A stretch of DNA of 64,000 bases from Sporisorium sorghi (lineage: Eukaryota; Basidiomycota; Ustilaginomycetes; Ustilaginales; Ustilaginaceae). The notes under the pieces are model-generated. The model had not been told where the DNA came from and did no database searches. It saw nothing but the letters and a program-made list of their open reading frames with translations. How positions within the stretch are numbered: position 1 is the stretch's first letter; every line of letters begins with the position of its first letter. Shown here in pieces: positions 18,520 through 29,028 of this stretch. The stretch spans positions 1 to 64,000 of the forward strand of contig JALCCG010000086.1 in the NCBI GenBank assembly GCA_023212695.1. Direction: 5' to 3'. The position numbers and the translations under genes were made by a program.

Positions 18520-20484
18520 TCATGAGAGTGACGCACGCAGATCGAGCCAATCGCGCTTTTCGCGCTGGTGAGCTAGCTCGCGCTGTCGGCGGGTAAGATC
18601 AGTGGGTCCGCCTGCTGAACGCGAGCGTGACCGGGTTGAGGGCTTGAACGGCCGACTTTTCGAGCTCGAACGCAGCTTCTTGAGTCCATCTTCCGATGGG
18701 TCCGTCATCGAGGACGAAGACTGTCTGCGAATCTCGACGCTGCCTTCCGCCATCCGTGAGCGCCTTCGCTGTTGGTCGCTCCTTTCCGCATCAGCAACGG
18801 GTCGCTTGATGCCGATGCCGCGCCGATCGCTTCGCAGCTCGACCTCGACAGGGTACAGAAGCGCATCCGACTGCATCGAGTCGTCGTCAATCTGCGCGGC
18901 CGCGATGTCGGAGGTGGCAGCGTCAAGGGATACTGCCTCGAGGTTGCTCCAGAGAGCATCCTGAATGTCTTGAAGGGTGATCTGCCCTGACATTAACGCG
19001 TGCTGCAACGAGTCTTGTTCTTCCGGCGACAACGACTGGAGCCATTCAGAATCCGGCTCTGCTAGGCTCGATAGCCACGTTCGGGCCGCCTCGCGTTGCT
19101 GTTCCGGAGATTGGGTGTCAAGCTCAAAAGGAAAAGCCGTCTGCAGCGATGTTGAGGGAGCTGGATCGGTTTCTGTTTGCTGCTGGAGCAAGAACTGTAA
19201 CCATTCGCTTTCCTCTTGTGCATCAGCCGCGTCGACTTGCTGTGCATCGTGTTCGGAACTGTCTGCGCTCGACGCTGATGCTGGGTTGTTTGCGGCAGCG
19301 GAGCGAGAAAGCCGGCGCTGAAGCAAGGCTCGAACAGCTTCAGACCGTTGTCGCTTTTCTCTGTCATGACAGAGTTGCTGCCACTTCCATTCCTGGACGC
19401 CCAATCCCATGCCCTCCTTCCAACCCATCCGCGAGAGCAGACTGTGACCGACGTTATCCCAAGAAATTTTCTTCCAGCGCGGTGCCTGGCTAAGCCTCCG
19501 AGGTAGCTTGTCCGGATGTCTTCGAAGAGGCTTCACAGGATCTTTCGGCAAGGCTGCGGGTGGCGTCGGACTGGAGGATCGAGAGCTATTTGCAGGAGAA
19601 GGAGGCTGCGATGCGTCTGGAGATGGTGCTTCAGATGCGGAAGCGGATGAGACCGGAGCATTGAGGCCCAGACGGTGCCCAATACTTTGACGATGCCGAG
19701 CCATGTATTCTGGCGTCGCGTTTGAAGGGAGAGAATCGCCACAGCGAGGGCAGCGGCGGCTCTTTGCTGCTTCCGATGGCTGAGGTGCACCTTGACTGCT
19801 GTCGACAGGGTTGAATTCCTTGTTCGCGTCTGTGGACGTGCTTGCTTTGGAAGCGTGCTGCGACGGTCGCATTTTCGTGAGTGCTCTCGATATAAACCAC
19901 TCGGACCGGTGTCGTGCGTCGGGTTGGTGGCGATGATGGTGGGCATGGTGATGCTCTTGCCCTTCGTCGCGCTGATTCGAGCCACTTATACCGCCACCGA
20001 GGTGGGACGATGAGGTGCTATCGATGTCTGGCCCGGCTTGACCCTGGAGCACTGTCAACGGCATGTCCTGCGTGAGCTGGGAGTAGAGCTGTGCGAGGGT
20101 GGCTGTTGCGGCGCCTTGCTGCTCAGGAGAGGCCGCCGTTTGTGATGTCGAGGCCTGAGAAGTCGACGATTTGGTTCTTGCCCCGAGTGAAGGGTCGCTC
20201 AGACTGGTCGCTTTGACGAAGCGATGGCGCATCCGGAGAGCTTTGGATGAGAGCGACTCGCCAGTGCGAAGTGAATGCCATGAGTCGTCATTGCTGCTTG
20301 CGGTATACGAGCTAGTCGAAGTGCTTCCAAGACCTGGTCTGGATGAGCGAGCTGACCATCGAGATGAAGAGGGAGCGGGAGCCTCTATCTCTGATCGACG
20401 TTGACGTTGCCAGCCGGCATCGTGAATGTCACTGTCCTCGGGAGACAGGCTTCGAGCTCGGATGTGGACAGCATCGAGCGCCAT
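18520..20484 (-). CDS. G-patch domain protein with Cys/His zinc motif
   Basis: The intronless 654-residue product has a disordered Ser-rich N-terminus, a His-rich patch (about 180-195) and a possible zinc-binding motif CPRCGDSLPSNATPEYMARH-x5-H (about 243-270). A G-patch follows at about 340-365 (WDNVGHSLLSRMGWKEGMGLGVQEW). The C-terminal half is Ser/Glu/Arg-rich, with arginine-serine clusters near the end (SKSRPFKPSTRSRSRSAGG). G-patch proteins activate DEAH-box RNA helicases in splicing or ribosome assembly; a GPANK1-like layout (G-patch plus zinc motif) is the closest I can name. A nuclear RNA role is inferred. It is divergent from importin-11, 595 bp apart, and convergent with the acetyltransferase gene. 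Confidence 0.75.
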   Translation of the reverse strand: MALDAVHIRARSLSPEDSDIHDAGWQRQRRSEIEAPAPSSSRWSARSSRPGLGSTSTSSYTASSNDDSWHSLRTGESLSSKALRMRHRFVKATSLSDPSLGARTKSSTSQASTSQTAASPEQQGAATATLAQLYSQLTQDMPLTVLQGQAGPDIDSTSSSHLGGGISGSNQRDEGQEHHHAHHHRHQPDARHRSEWFISRALTKMRPSQHASKASTSTDANKEFNPVDSSQGAPQPSEAAKSRRCPRCGDSLPSNATPEYMARHRQSIGHRLGLNAPVSSASASEAPSPDASQPPSPANSSRSSSPTPPAALPKDPVKPLRRHPDKLPRRLSQAPRWKKISWDNVGHSLLSRMGWKEGMGLGVQEWKWQQLCHDREKRQRSEAVRALLQRRLSRSAAANNPASASSADSSEHDAQQVDAADAQEESEWLQFLLQQQTETDPAPSTSLQTAFPFELDTQSPEQQREAARTWLSSLAEPDSEWLQSLSPEEQDSLQHALMSGQITLQDIQDALWSNLEAVSLDAATSDIAAAQIDDDSMQSDALLYPVEVELRSDRRGIGIKRPVADAERSDQQRRRSRMAEGSVEIRRQSSSSMTDPSEDGLKKLRSSSKSRPFKPSTRSRSRSAGGPTDLTRRQRELAHQREKRDWLDLRASLS

Positions 20485-21079
20485 CCTGGATCACCGCAGC
20501 GTATCTTCAGCAGTGCTTGAAACCGCCGACGTTGGAAGCGTAGCTAATGTGATCGGGATCGAGTCGGTGCTGCTTGAGCGTGGGAACGGTCATTGTAGCA
20601 TCGTGGCCACAGACGATGGTAGTCGCGGTGAAAGGTCAGCGACAACGGTCCATCCGAGACATGATTGAACTGCTGAAGCTGAGCGTGGGAACAGGTGAGT
20701 GAGCAAGACCAGCTGACCTGGACCCTGGACCCTGTTTAGGCTTTCGGCGGCATCCGAGAGCGAACTGCGTGGAGGCCGCAGCACGATTTTTTTGGGGTTG
20801 TGATTTCAGAAAAGCGCCGCCAAGTGTTGATCTCTTCGCTTCTTTTGCTTGCCTCGCTTCCATCGCAACATCCGATCAGCGCTTCATCTTCTTACTCACC
20901 CACTTCATATCACGACATCAATCAAACGGCCTCAGCGCCAAGAAGGAGGCACGAGAAACGCCCTGCTTAACTTATCGGCAGCTTTGCCTTCACGATAGAA
21001 AGATCGAAAGGCTCAGTCATCGCTTTCCGAACCTGTTCCGACACCTTTCTCACTGGCTGCATCCAACGACTGGGTCAAG
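20485..21079. promoter_or_regulatory. divergent promoter, G-patch protein / importin-11
   Basis: This 595-bp spacer between divergent start codons carries both promoters. A ten-base word, GAGCGTGGGA, occurs twice (near 20576 and 20682), each followed by AC. No long frame or RNA gene was found. Confidence 0.5.
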
Positions 21080-24000
21080 ATGGCGGATCCAAAAGCTTCG
21101 CTGGTACAAGTGCTCGCCCTGGCATCCTCTTCGGACCCTGCTTTGCTCTCGAGAGCCAACTCTCAGCTCGAAGAATGGGAAAAGGATCCCAACTTTTGGC
21201 TTGTTCTTCTCCAGATTGCCTTTGACACCGAGCTGCAACTCCCATCCTCGTCTACCGCATCGATACAGGAGCAACGCGACTCGATCCGCATCCTTGCCAT
21301 CATTCGATTCAAAAATGGCATCGACAAGTTCTGGAGAAGCCGCGTCATGGCTCGCGTCACCGTCACCATCCCAGCTGAGACCAAGCAGGCGATACGCAGC
21401 ACCCTGTTCCAATGCCTGCGCGAACCCAATCGGACCATCGCTTTGCAAGCCTCCGTCGCCATCTCTCGTATAGCTCGTCTCGACTATCCTCGCGACTGGC
21501 CAGATCTCTTCACCTCCTTACAACAAGCGATGGTTCAAGCACATGCATCTCTCGCCTCGCTTGGACCACCGCCTCAGCTCGACCAGCCCGAAATCCCTGA
21601 AGCTGCTGATGCGCGTCTCCTCAACACCACTGTTCTCATGCGTGCAGCTGACGTCTGCTCAAAGACACTCAAGGAGCTCGAATCTGTGCGTGTCCTGGCC
21701 GGCAAGATGCGCATGACCGAACTCTCGCGCGAGCTCCTCCCCGTGCTTCATCCCATCTTTCAGCAGTATTTCTCAGAAGTCTTTTCGCTTGGTTCTCAAG
21801 ATGACCTCGCTACCCTCTCGGCATGGTCCAACACCTCTTTGCGCGCCGAGCAGGTGCGCACTAGCCATCTCCTGCTCAAGGCCATCTCACGTCTTGCCGT
21901 AGCAGATATTGGCATGATCTCGCAGTCCAGCACCTCGCAGGGCGGTAGCTCGGCCAACATGGCTCAGGCCTTCTTCCGTTCGACACCTCACTGCCTCCAA
22001 ACCCTCAAGGACACTAGACTCGCCTATCTGCGCTTGCTCCATAGCTCGCAGGCGTCCTCTGTCTCGTCTGCAATCTCGGCCGCCCTCGTCACGGCGCTTA
22101 CCAAGCATCTCTACTCGTTTGGCAAGTTTTTCCTCTCGCTCGTCCAGAAAGACAACGGAAAAGCCGCCTTCTGGCAAGGATGGTCCGAAGTCGTCGCCTG
22201 GTACTGGGTCCAGGCCAAGGACGTCACCAACGAGAGCCTATCTGTCCCACGCGACGAATACGCAGATCACGCTGCCATCATCGACTACCCGCCACGCTTT
22301 GTCGTCCAAGCGCTCGTGCTCCTCAAGTATTCGCTCGCACAGTGGAAAGGCACCCGAGCTGAGGGTGGCTTTTTCCTCACTCGCGACTTTGCTCAAGAAG
22401 CTGCTGACGTCCTCGCAGGCCGACTCATGCGCCTCAACGCCGATGACCTAGAAAGGTGGCAGGCCGATCCAGAAGAGTGGGCCGTGGGCGAGGAGCAGGA
22501 AAATTACGAACTCGACATCCGTCCTGCCGCAGAACGCGCTCTCATGGTGTTGGCGCAGCACACCAAGCCGGTCGGCTTTGTCGGTCAGCACCTGTGGCAG
22601 CGCTTCGAGTCGACCTCGCATCTTTCCACCGACAACCTCGACGACATCCTCGCGCGTGATGCCATCTATGCTGCTGTGGGTCGATGCCGCGACCATCTCA
22701 GCCCAGCTGGTGAAGACGACGATCGACCTAGCATGGACGTCCTCATGGGTCAGGCCATTGCTACCAAGCTTGTCCCCGAAGCTGGTCTTGGCAGTGTCTC
22801 TTCGCCCATGTGGGTCGTCATCCGTCGCAGGATCGCATGGCTGCTGTGGGAGTGGTCCGAGCAGGTCCCACGAGAATCACGCCTGGACGTTTATGCGCTT
22901 CTCGTTGACTTGCTCGAGGACATCCCGGAGCAGACGGACGTAGCTGTGCGCCTTGCTGCAGCTCGATCAATTTCCGCCATTGCAGACGCACTCGAGTTTG
23001 ACGCAGACGGTTTCGAGCCTTTCCTCCCCAAGGCGCTGCGCAACCTTGCAACCCTGGCTGCTGCCTCTGACCTCCACGAGATGGAGTCGATCAAGGTCTG
23101 CACCGACGCGCTATCCATCCTTATCGAGCGCATGGGTCCTCGTATCGCTCCGCACGCAGACGCGCTTGTCGACCTCGTGCCCATGCTCTGGCAGCAAGAA
23201 GATCCCGATTGCAAGGCACGACCTTCCATCATTGTCTTCATTTCCAAAGTGCTGCGTGCCATCGAGATGCTTCCTGCCACAGGCACAAGCGGCGCTCTCA
23301 TGCAGAAAGTGCATCGCATGGTCTCGCCCATCGTGCGAGATTCGCTCAACCCGAAAGTATCGCATCTGCTCGCAAAGGATGCCATCTCTATGCTCTGGAT
23401 CCGAGCACTTCACTCGACGCCGACCATGACGCAGCCGCTGTTCGAGCTGCTCGACCTTGCCAAGGATCTGGTGGTGCAGCCGGACTACTGCGTCGAGATG
23501 TGCCGCGTGATCGAGGAGATCTCGATGCTCAACCCGCTCGAGATGCTTCAGACCTACGGCAACGACCTGCTCACTGCGTTCGGTCAGATCATCGCAGACC
23601 CTTCCAACCCCATGGTGCTTGCACCCATCTCGGCGCTCGACACGCTGGTCCAGGCGCTGGTCGCCTTGCCCAACTGGTCCGAGGTACGCGACATGTGGAT
23701 CAGCGCGCTCCAATCCACTCGACTGGCGGCTGCGCTCGTCGGCTCGCTGCTCCACTTCCAGGATGCCACCTTGATCGCGACCCACTTTGTCGCGCTACTC
23801 TGCCGTATCGCTTATCATTGTCCGCAGGACTCGTTCGTCCGTCTCGTGTCTGGCGCCTGGAACGAGATGGCGCACGAAAAGTATCCTTCGCCTGCATCTA
23901 TCTGGCAGCCTCTGCTCAAGTTTATCTGCACACGCTTCGAGAACATGGCTTCTATGCGAAAGCGCCGCGTCACCGCCCTCGGTCTTGCGTCTATCCTCGA

Positions 24001-24442
24001 CTCAGCAATCGTGCATTTCGAACAAGAGCAACAGCAGCAGCAATTGTCAAACTCAAACGACACTGTGCAAGAGGTGATCGCATGCACTCCAGAATTGATC
24101 GCGCTGTGGTCCGAGATGCTCGCCGAGATCAACGAGTCGCGTCCGCTGAATACGGCCAAGTACCTGCGACCCACGTCGCCAATCGCGTCGATGGAGCTGG
24201 CCGATGCGTTTTTCGACGACGACGACATCGGTGGAGATGGCGGATGGCTGCAGGACATTTCGCCTGGTGCGGCTCGGGCGCAGAGGGTGGCGGTTGCGGA
24301 TGGAACCTTGACCGTGGCCATCAACGAGCACGTACGAGGCGTGCTCTCGCATGCACAGGCGAGCTATCCCGGCTTCGCGCGCGTGCTGCAGACCATGGAT
24401 CCGCTTGTCGTCAATATGTTTGAGAAGGATCTCATGGGTTGA
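21080..24442 (+). CDS. KAP120: importin-beta family nuclear transport receptor (importin-11/Kap120)
   Basis: The intronless 1120-residue product is a HEAT-repeat karyopherin. The N-terminal Ran-binding IBN region is clear (about 25-110: ANSQLEEWEKDPNFWLVLLQ and IRILAIIRFKNGIDKFWRS), followed by SVAISRIARLDYPRDWPDLF, a pattern specific to the importin-11 branch (compare IAKVARLDCPRQWPEL). HEAT-like helices continue to the end, with an acidic loop near 1050 (FFDDDDIGGDGGW). Yeast Kap120 works in 60S ribosome export and imports Rpf1; animal IPO11 imports UBE2 enzymes and rpL12. The cargo here is unknown. The ATG at 21080 precedes the first conserved helix closely. The length fits (yeast 1032, human 975), with extra loops. 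Confidence 0.9.
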   Translation: MADPKASLVQVLALASSSDPALLSRANSQLEEWEKDPNFWLVLLQIAFDTELQLPSSSTASIQEQRDSIRILAIIRFKNGIDKFWRSRVMARVTVTIPAETKQAIRSTLFQCLREPNRTIALQASVAISRIARLDYPRDWPDLFTSLQQAMVQAHASLASLGPPPQLDQPEIPEAADARLLNTTVLMRAADVCSKTLKELESVRVLAGKMRMTELSRELLPVLHPIFQQYFSEVFSLGSQDDLATLSAWSNTSLRAEQVRTSHLLLKAISRLAVADIGMISQSSTSQGGSSANMAQAFFRSTPHCLQTLKDTRLAYLRLLHSSQASSVSSAISAALVTALTKHLYSFGKFFLSLVQKDNGKAAFWQGWSEVVAWYWVQAKDVTNESLSVPRDEYADHAAIIDYPPRFVVQALVLLKYSLAQWKGTRAEGGFFLTRDFAQEAADVLAGRLMRLNADDLERWQADPEEWAVGEEQENYELDIRPAAERALMVLAQHTKPVGFVGQHLWQRFESTSHLSTDNLDDILARDAIYAAVGRCRDHLSPAGEDDDRPSMDVLMGQAIATKLVPEAGLGSVSSPMWVVIRRRIAWLLWEWSEQVPRESRLDVYALLVDLLEDIPEQTDVAVRLAAARSISAIADALEFDADGFEPFLPKALRNLATLAAASDLHEMESIKVCTDALSILIERMGPRIAPHADALVDLVPMLWQQEDPDCKARPSIIVFISKVLRAIEMLPATGTSGALMQKVHRMVSPIVRDSLNPKVSHLLAKDAISMLWIRALHSTPTMTQPLFELLDLAKDLVVQPDYCVEMCRVIEEISMLNPLEMLQTYGNDLLTAFGQIIADPSNPMVLAPISALDTLVQALVALPNWSEVRDMWISALQSTRLAAALVGSLLHFQDATLIATHFVALLCRIAYHCPQDSFVRLVSGAWNEMAHEKYPSPASIWQPLLKFICTRFENMASMRKRRVTALGLASILDSAIVHFEQEQQQQQLSNSNDTVQEVIACTPELIALWSEMLAEINESRPLNTAKYLRPTSPIASMELADAFFDDDDIGGDGGWLQDISPGAARAQRVAVADGTLTVAINEHVRGVLSHAQASYPGFARVLQTMDPLVVNMFEKDLMG

Positions 24443-25061
24443 TCTTGTGTACTGGCTTCTTCGTCACACAGCAAATAGACGTTCAATTATGATAATGTGT
24501 GATGCGCTCGAGTGGCCTTTTCAAATCTAGATGAGAGATGTCGAACGCGGCTACGCAGAACCCGCTTCTCCTATCTCCACGCCGGAGGTATTGCAGAAGC
24601 CCAGCGCGCCGACTTGCACGATCGAGGGATCTTTTGGTCTTCTCGTCAAGCTCTCCTCAGACGCATCCTTTGTAGCGGCTCGCCGAGCGTAAGTCAAAAA
24701 CAGTCCTACCATGCCGAGGCACTGGGCAACGTGCAGAAGCGTCAGCAGCGCACGACAGCGCTGTGGCACAAGGCGTCGACGTAGCCGCATGCGATGCGCT
24801 GCGCCCGACCTCACGAGACCAACCCCGTCGCGTCCTCAAAGAGAGACCACCATCTGCGTTCACTCTCTAAGCTTCGAGATCTGTTGTTCTCACTCTGGCC
24901 GCCGATCCAGTTCGACGCGACCGACTCACCTTGACACAAGTCCAGAAGGACCACACGTCGCACAGCCATAATCCCATCTACTTTTGAAATTCCATCTATA
25001 TCTGCGTTACAAACAGAGCAGTCCCTTGTTACGCAACCCTTCGCTGCAGTGCACATCCGCC

Positions 25062-25097
<36 letters not shown>

Positions 25098-25267
25098 ACC
25101 CCCCACGCCGTTCTACGCGGCCACCGACCACCGCCCACCGACGCNNNNNNNNNNTTAATCTTTTCTTCCCCCCGCCGGACCCCTCGGTCGACCACCGCTC
25201 TCTGGCTAAGTACAGCCACCCCTACGCCCCCCCCCCCCCCCCCGGTAAGCGACATCTTCCTTGAAGT
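24443..25267. other. intergenic with assembly gap; possible fragment of a gene
   Basis: The first part has a minus-strand frame of 79 residues (24551-24790, ATG start) with one hydrophobic stretch (ALLTLLHVAQCLGMVGLFLTYA). It could be the last exon of a gene cut by the gap, but nothing supports this beyond hydrophobicity. A possible GTGAGT donor lies near 24930 on the minus strand. Then come a 34-base C run (25064-25097), ten N (25145-25154) and a 17-base C run (25227-25243). What the gap hides is unknown. Confidence 0.4.
25145..25154. other. assembly gap (10 N)
   Basis: Ten N bases lie between long C homopolymers. The true gap length is unknown; sequence on both sides may be misassembled. 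Confidence 0.99.
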
Positions 25268-27210
25268 TTAATGGACAAAGAACACATCGAGCCTCTTCGC
25301 ACCCTGATCCTTTGTAGTGAGCTTGTAATGCAGCTGCTCTTCACCGCTCATTCGATCCCAAACGCGGCGCTTGTGTCTGTTACGCTGGATGTAGTACAGC
25401 TTGACGAGCCAGCAGAGGACGATGGAGAGGGCGGCGAGCGAGATGAGTGCGAGGTTGCCTTTGCGGTAGTAGGGCTTGTCGCCGTTGGTGTAGACGCGCG
25501 TTGAGAGGATCGAGCCCACTTGGACGGACATGTTGTACAGGCACAGAGAGACGGCGCGGTTGCGCACGGATTGCGAGTTCTGCGATACCCAGCCGATCAG
25601 GAATGGATGGCCTGAGGGGGTGAAAGGCGAGAGGAACATGGCGGTCAGCGTGTGTCGAGCGAGGAGGGGTGAGAGCAGCGAAACTTACAGTACGGCACCG
25701 AGGTAAGCGCAGTGATCAAGCCGTATCGGATCCAGCTGTAGTGGCTCGTGGAAGACTCCTTGAGCAGGTAAAGCGGGATCAGGAACGCGATATTCCAGAC
25801 GTTGGACAGCGATGCAAGGATACTCCTCTCGTTGAGCCTTGCCGAAAGCCACGTGTACCAGATGGTGTTGAAAGCGAAGAAGAACTGCGAAGGAATGGCC
25901 AACAGATTGGCCTTCAACGTGCTATATCCCAGCTGCTTGAGGATGAGCGAAAGGTAGGTTTGCGGCGGCGAGTACGGGATGAAGACCACGACTGTCAAAT
26001 AGCGCAAAGGAAAAAAACGCGGGTTGTTAGGACAAGGCGGAAAAACGTGTCAGGTACCGACACGGGCAGAAAGCATGTTACACAGCGAGTACTTACGACC
26101 AAGAAGGTAGACCGGCCAGAGGTCTTTCTCGCCTACGGCTTTGATGACAGCAATGAGAGACAGGCCTTCCCTGTTGTGCATGTCGCCTTTGGTTGGATCG
26201 TCGCGCAGAACGCGATTGACCAGGATCTTCTCCTCTCGCTCGCTGAACCACCCGTTCTTGCCTCTCAAGATGCCCTTGGTGTTGGTAGGGCTCGGAGCGA
26301 GCATGAAGAAGGAAACGACACCGACGATGCCAGAGATGAGACCCTCGAACGCAAAAAGATACTGCCATCCTGCGAGCCCGTGCAAGCCTCGAAGCGCGAT
26401 GAACCCCGCCGCCAACAATGATCCTAAGATCTGGCTGAGACCCAGCACGGTGTAGAACCAGCTCAAGCGAGTGTTCAGCTCTTTCCCTGTGTACCAATAC
26501 GAAAGATACAGGATGGTGTCCGGAAGATACCCACCAGCCATGAGGCCTATGGCTGCACGAGTGATGAAGAATCCAGCACGATTCTTGATCGCTGCTTGAG
26601 TTGCGCAGACGATACTCCAACCTACGATCTGCGTTGGCACCCATATGTCGGCACCCAGCTTCTTGGAAATGAGGCCAGAGGGAAGCTCGGCACTGAGGAA
26701 TGCCAACAGGTAGATGACCTGACCATTGTTGAAGTCGTTTTGGTTCATGCCGAGGTCGTGGAGGAAGTTGTCGGCGAGAGCACGATTGATGTTCTTGCGG
26801 ATGAGGTCGAGGGCCATGAACATGACCCAACTCCAGGCAAGGATTCTGAAATCAGCTTTGCGAAGCACCGCCTTCTCCTCCTCAACCGTCCATTCGAAAG
26901 AGGGGTCAAAACGGTGTCGATTCTCGTACTTGATCCTGTCGTAGAGTTGACGCCAGTGCTCGGCGACTTTTTCGTCTTGGAAAATGTGGTTGCGACTGAG
27001 TGGGGCTTGCGCATCGTCGGCCAGAGATTCGGCCTGGCTGTCGCTCGCAGGTGTCCATGAGACTTCTTGACTCGACTTTTTGTCTTCGTCGGTGTAGCTG
27101 GAAGAGACAGAGCCATGACGCCCAGTGTCCTCGACGATATCGACCGCAGCGTTGGGAGCGCTGATACCAACTGGCGGCGCGTCCTTGGCAAGGCGAGGAA
27201 GCGCACTCAT
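25268..27210 (-). CDS. MFS transporter, Dal5/allantoate-permease-like (anion:cation symporter family)
   Basis: This is a three-exon gene: 27210-26097, 25991-25689 and 25611-25268. Introns at 25992-26096 and 25612-25688 both have GTAAGT donors and AG acceptors, and the frame is kept (586 residues). The N-terminus is acidic and cytosolic (about 110 residues). Helices then begin at ILAWSWVMFMALDLIRKNINRALADNFLHDLGM, typical of the ACS family. The loop motif after helix 2 (SGLISKKLGADIWVPTQIVGW) and helices 3-6 (TRAAIGLMAGGYLPDTILYLSYWY) match Dal5/Tna1/vitamin permeases. The second half includes VSQNSQSVRNRAVSLCLYNMSVQ. Relatives carry allantoate, nicotinate, pantothenate or dipeptides; the substrate here is not predictable. 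The stop lies only about 115 bp from the assembly gap. Confidence 0.87.
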
Positions 27211-28912
27211 TGCTGCAACAGATCGTGGGGCAAGGATGTGCGAAGTAGGGAAGGAAGAGCTGTAAGATGATGGGAGATCAGGAGCGGAACAGCATGTCGA
27301 TTCGAAGGCTTTTAACCCTTTGTGGAGAGGAAGAAGATTACGATAGACTTGTCAAGAGTGGCCACAGAAGAGGGACGCCCACATTGGAAGATTCTCGCTT
27401 AGCGCTACGAGACCACACTAGTGCCCTGACTAAAGGCTGCAAGGCTCTTGTGCACGAGGTCAGGACAGGCACCAGACGATGGCATTGAGGTTATCCCGAG
27501 AGCTTCAGCCACGCCAGGAAGAATCTTCGCACTGCGTGCTACGCCAAGACCAGCCAGTGGCCAAGAGACCTTCAACTTTCTCAATTGAGCAATCCTGATA
27601 GGGCGGAGCAGGAAACTTCCCCTTTCGCCATTCACAGAGCAAGGCACGATCAAAAGGAGGGATCGCGTGTACCATTCTTCCAGGGTCGAGAGCAGGTGCG
27701 GAACGGTGCTCGACTAACCATGCGATTGAGTTTGAAAGGGAAGATGGTGGACTCGACAGCGTCTCTTGCGTGATAGATTCTTTCAGCGACGGTACCACAG
27801 GAAGAAAGGGAAGGGAGATCGCACAGGGCAGCAAGATGGCCGGCGATACAGCCGATACCGATGGAGCACCGAGCCGAGAAGTTGGGCAGAGGATCAATGC
27901 CGACGCCAAGGCCATCACGACAAACGGGTTTGCCAGGAGGGAAGGTGTCACCATCGAACGACGGGCTGACCCACAGAGATGGCGGTACAAGAGGTCGCTC
28001 CGCTCGGCGGGAGGAAGCGGGAAAAAGAAGCCATGCTGCAGAAGCAGCACCCTCCCACCATGGAACACGCGGCTAATGCACAGCTCATGCAAACCGAGCC
28101 AACCGTCCGGCGACCTCAGACGACGACGACCGAAGCCTGTTGGCGGGTAGGACCCGGCAGAATCGACATTTCGCTATCTGACGTGCACCGGCCAAATTCC
28201 ACGATGAAAATTCATGCAGAATTGGCAAAGGCTCCAGACAATGTCGTGATTCGACTCGAGCACACCACCGCAACTCTCTTGGCTCTATCTCTCGCCCCGA
28301 TAACGGTGGTGCCCCGCACACACAGGCGGGTCGCCACCTCGGCCCGCGGCTTTTGCGACGTTGTTCCTCACCAACACTCTCTACGATCCTTGCAATGCCA
28401 GACTAGAAGCGAGAATCGGGTCCATTCTTGTTCGCGGAGAGACCAGACTTGACATTTGAGCGGGACGAAATGGCATTTGCATTGCCGAGAAGCAGCAGAG
28501 ACGTGTACAAAGCAACGACGAAAGAGTAGCGATGGCTGGAAGAAATGTGCGAGCAAAGTCCTGTTCCTGCGCCTTGAAAGAACCCGTGAGGGGCGAGATG
28601 CAAGAACACGAGAAGACCTTCTCTGTTGCGCCCAATCGGTGCCGATCTGGTTCGTCGAGATAGAGGAGCAAGAGGTAGGTGATTGTTGAGCCCCTTGTTC
28701 CCACAATACGAGAACGTCAATGAGTTAGGGAGAAGAAGGAAGAACTGTGGGCGGTTCACGACGAACTTTTCTTCTTGCAGAGCGAAAAGTGAAAATCCGA
28801 GACCCGAGAGAAGCGCAACTTGCACGTGACGTTCCACTAAATTTGCGCAGCTGTGGGACTGCACAGTCGATCACCACACAGCCTGCCTGCCTGCGTGTTG
28901 CTGCCCCACCGC

Positions 28913-28949
<37 letters not shown>

Positions 28950-29028
28950 TGGGCGTTACTTTTCTCTCTTTTCTTCACCAACACCCTTGCTTCACTACCC
29001 TCATCTCGACTACATCGACACAAGCATC
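27211..29028. other. 1.8 kb without a convincing gene
   Basis: Several frames of 60-195 codons are open on both strands, some with hydrophobic segments (minus strand about 27980-27760), but none matches a family and many start with GTG or TTG. It may hold an intron-rich or decayed minus-strand gene, or a non-coding transcript; I cannot tell. The last part, with a 35-base T tract at 28914-28948, is the promoter of the CBS-TAF10 gene. Confidence 0.4.
28914..28948. promoter_or_regulatory. 35-base T tract in the CBS-TAF10 promoter
   Basis: An unbroken T run ends 80 bp before the ATG of the CBS-TAF10 gene. Poly(dA:dT) tracts in this position are known nucleosome-excluding promoter elements in fungi. 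The role here is inferred from position only. Confidence 0.6.

Noticed and set aside
24551..24790. 79-residue minus-strand membrane peptide gene
   Set aside because: Only one hydrophobic stretch and an ATG support it; kept as a remark in the gap-region entry, not as a gene.
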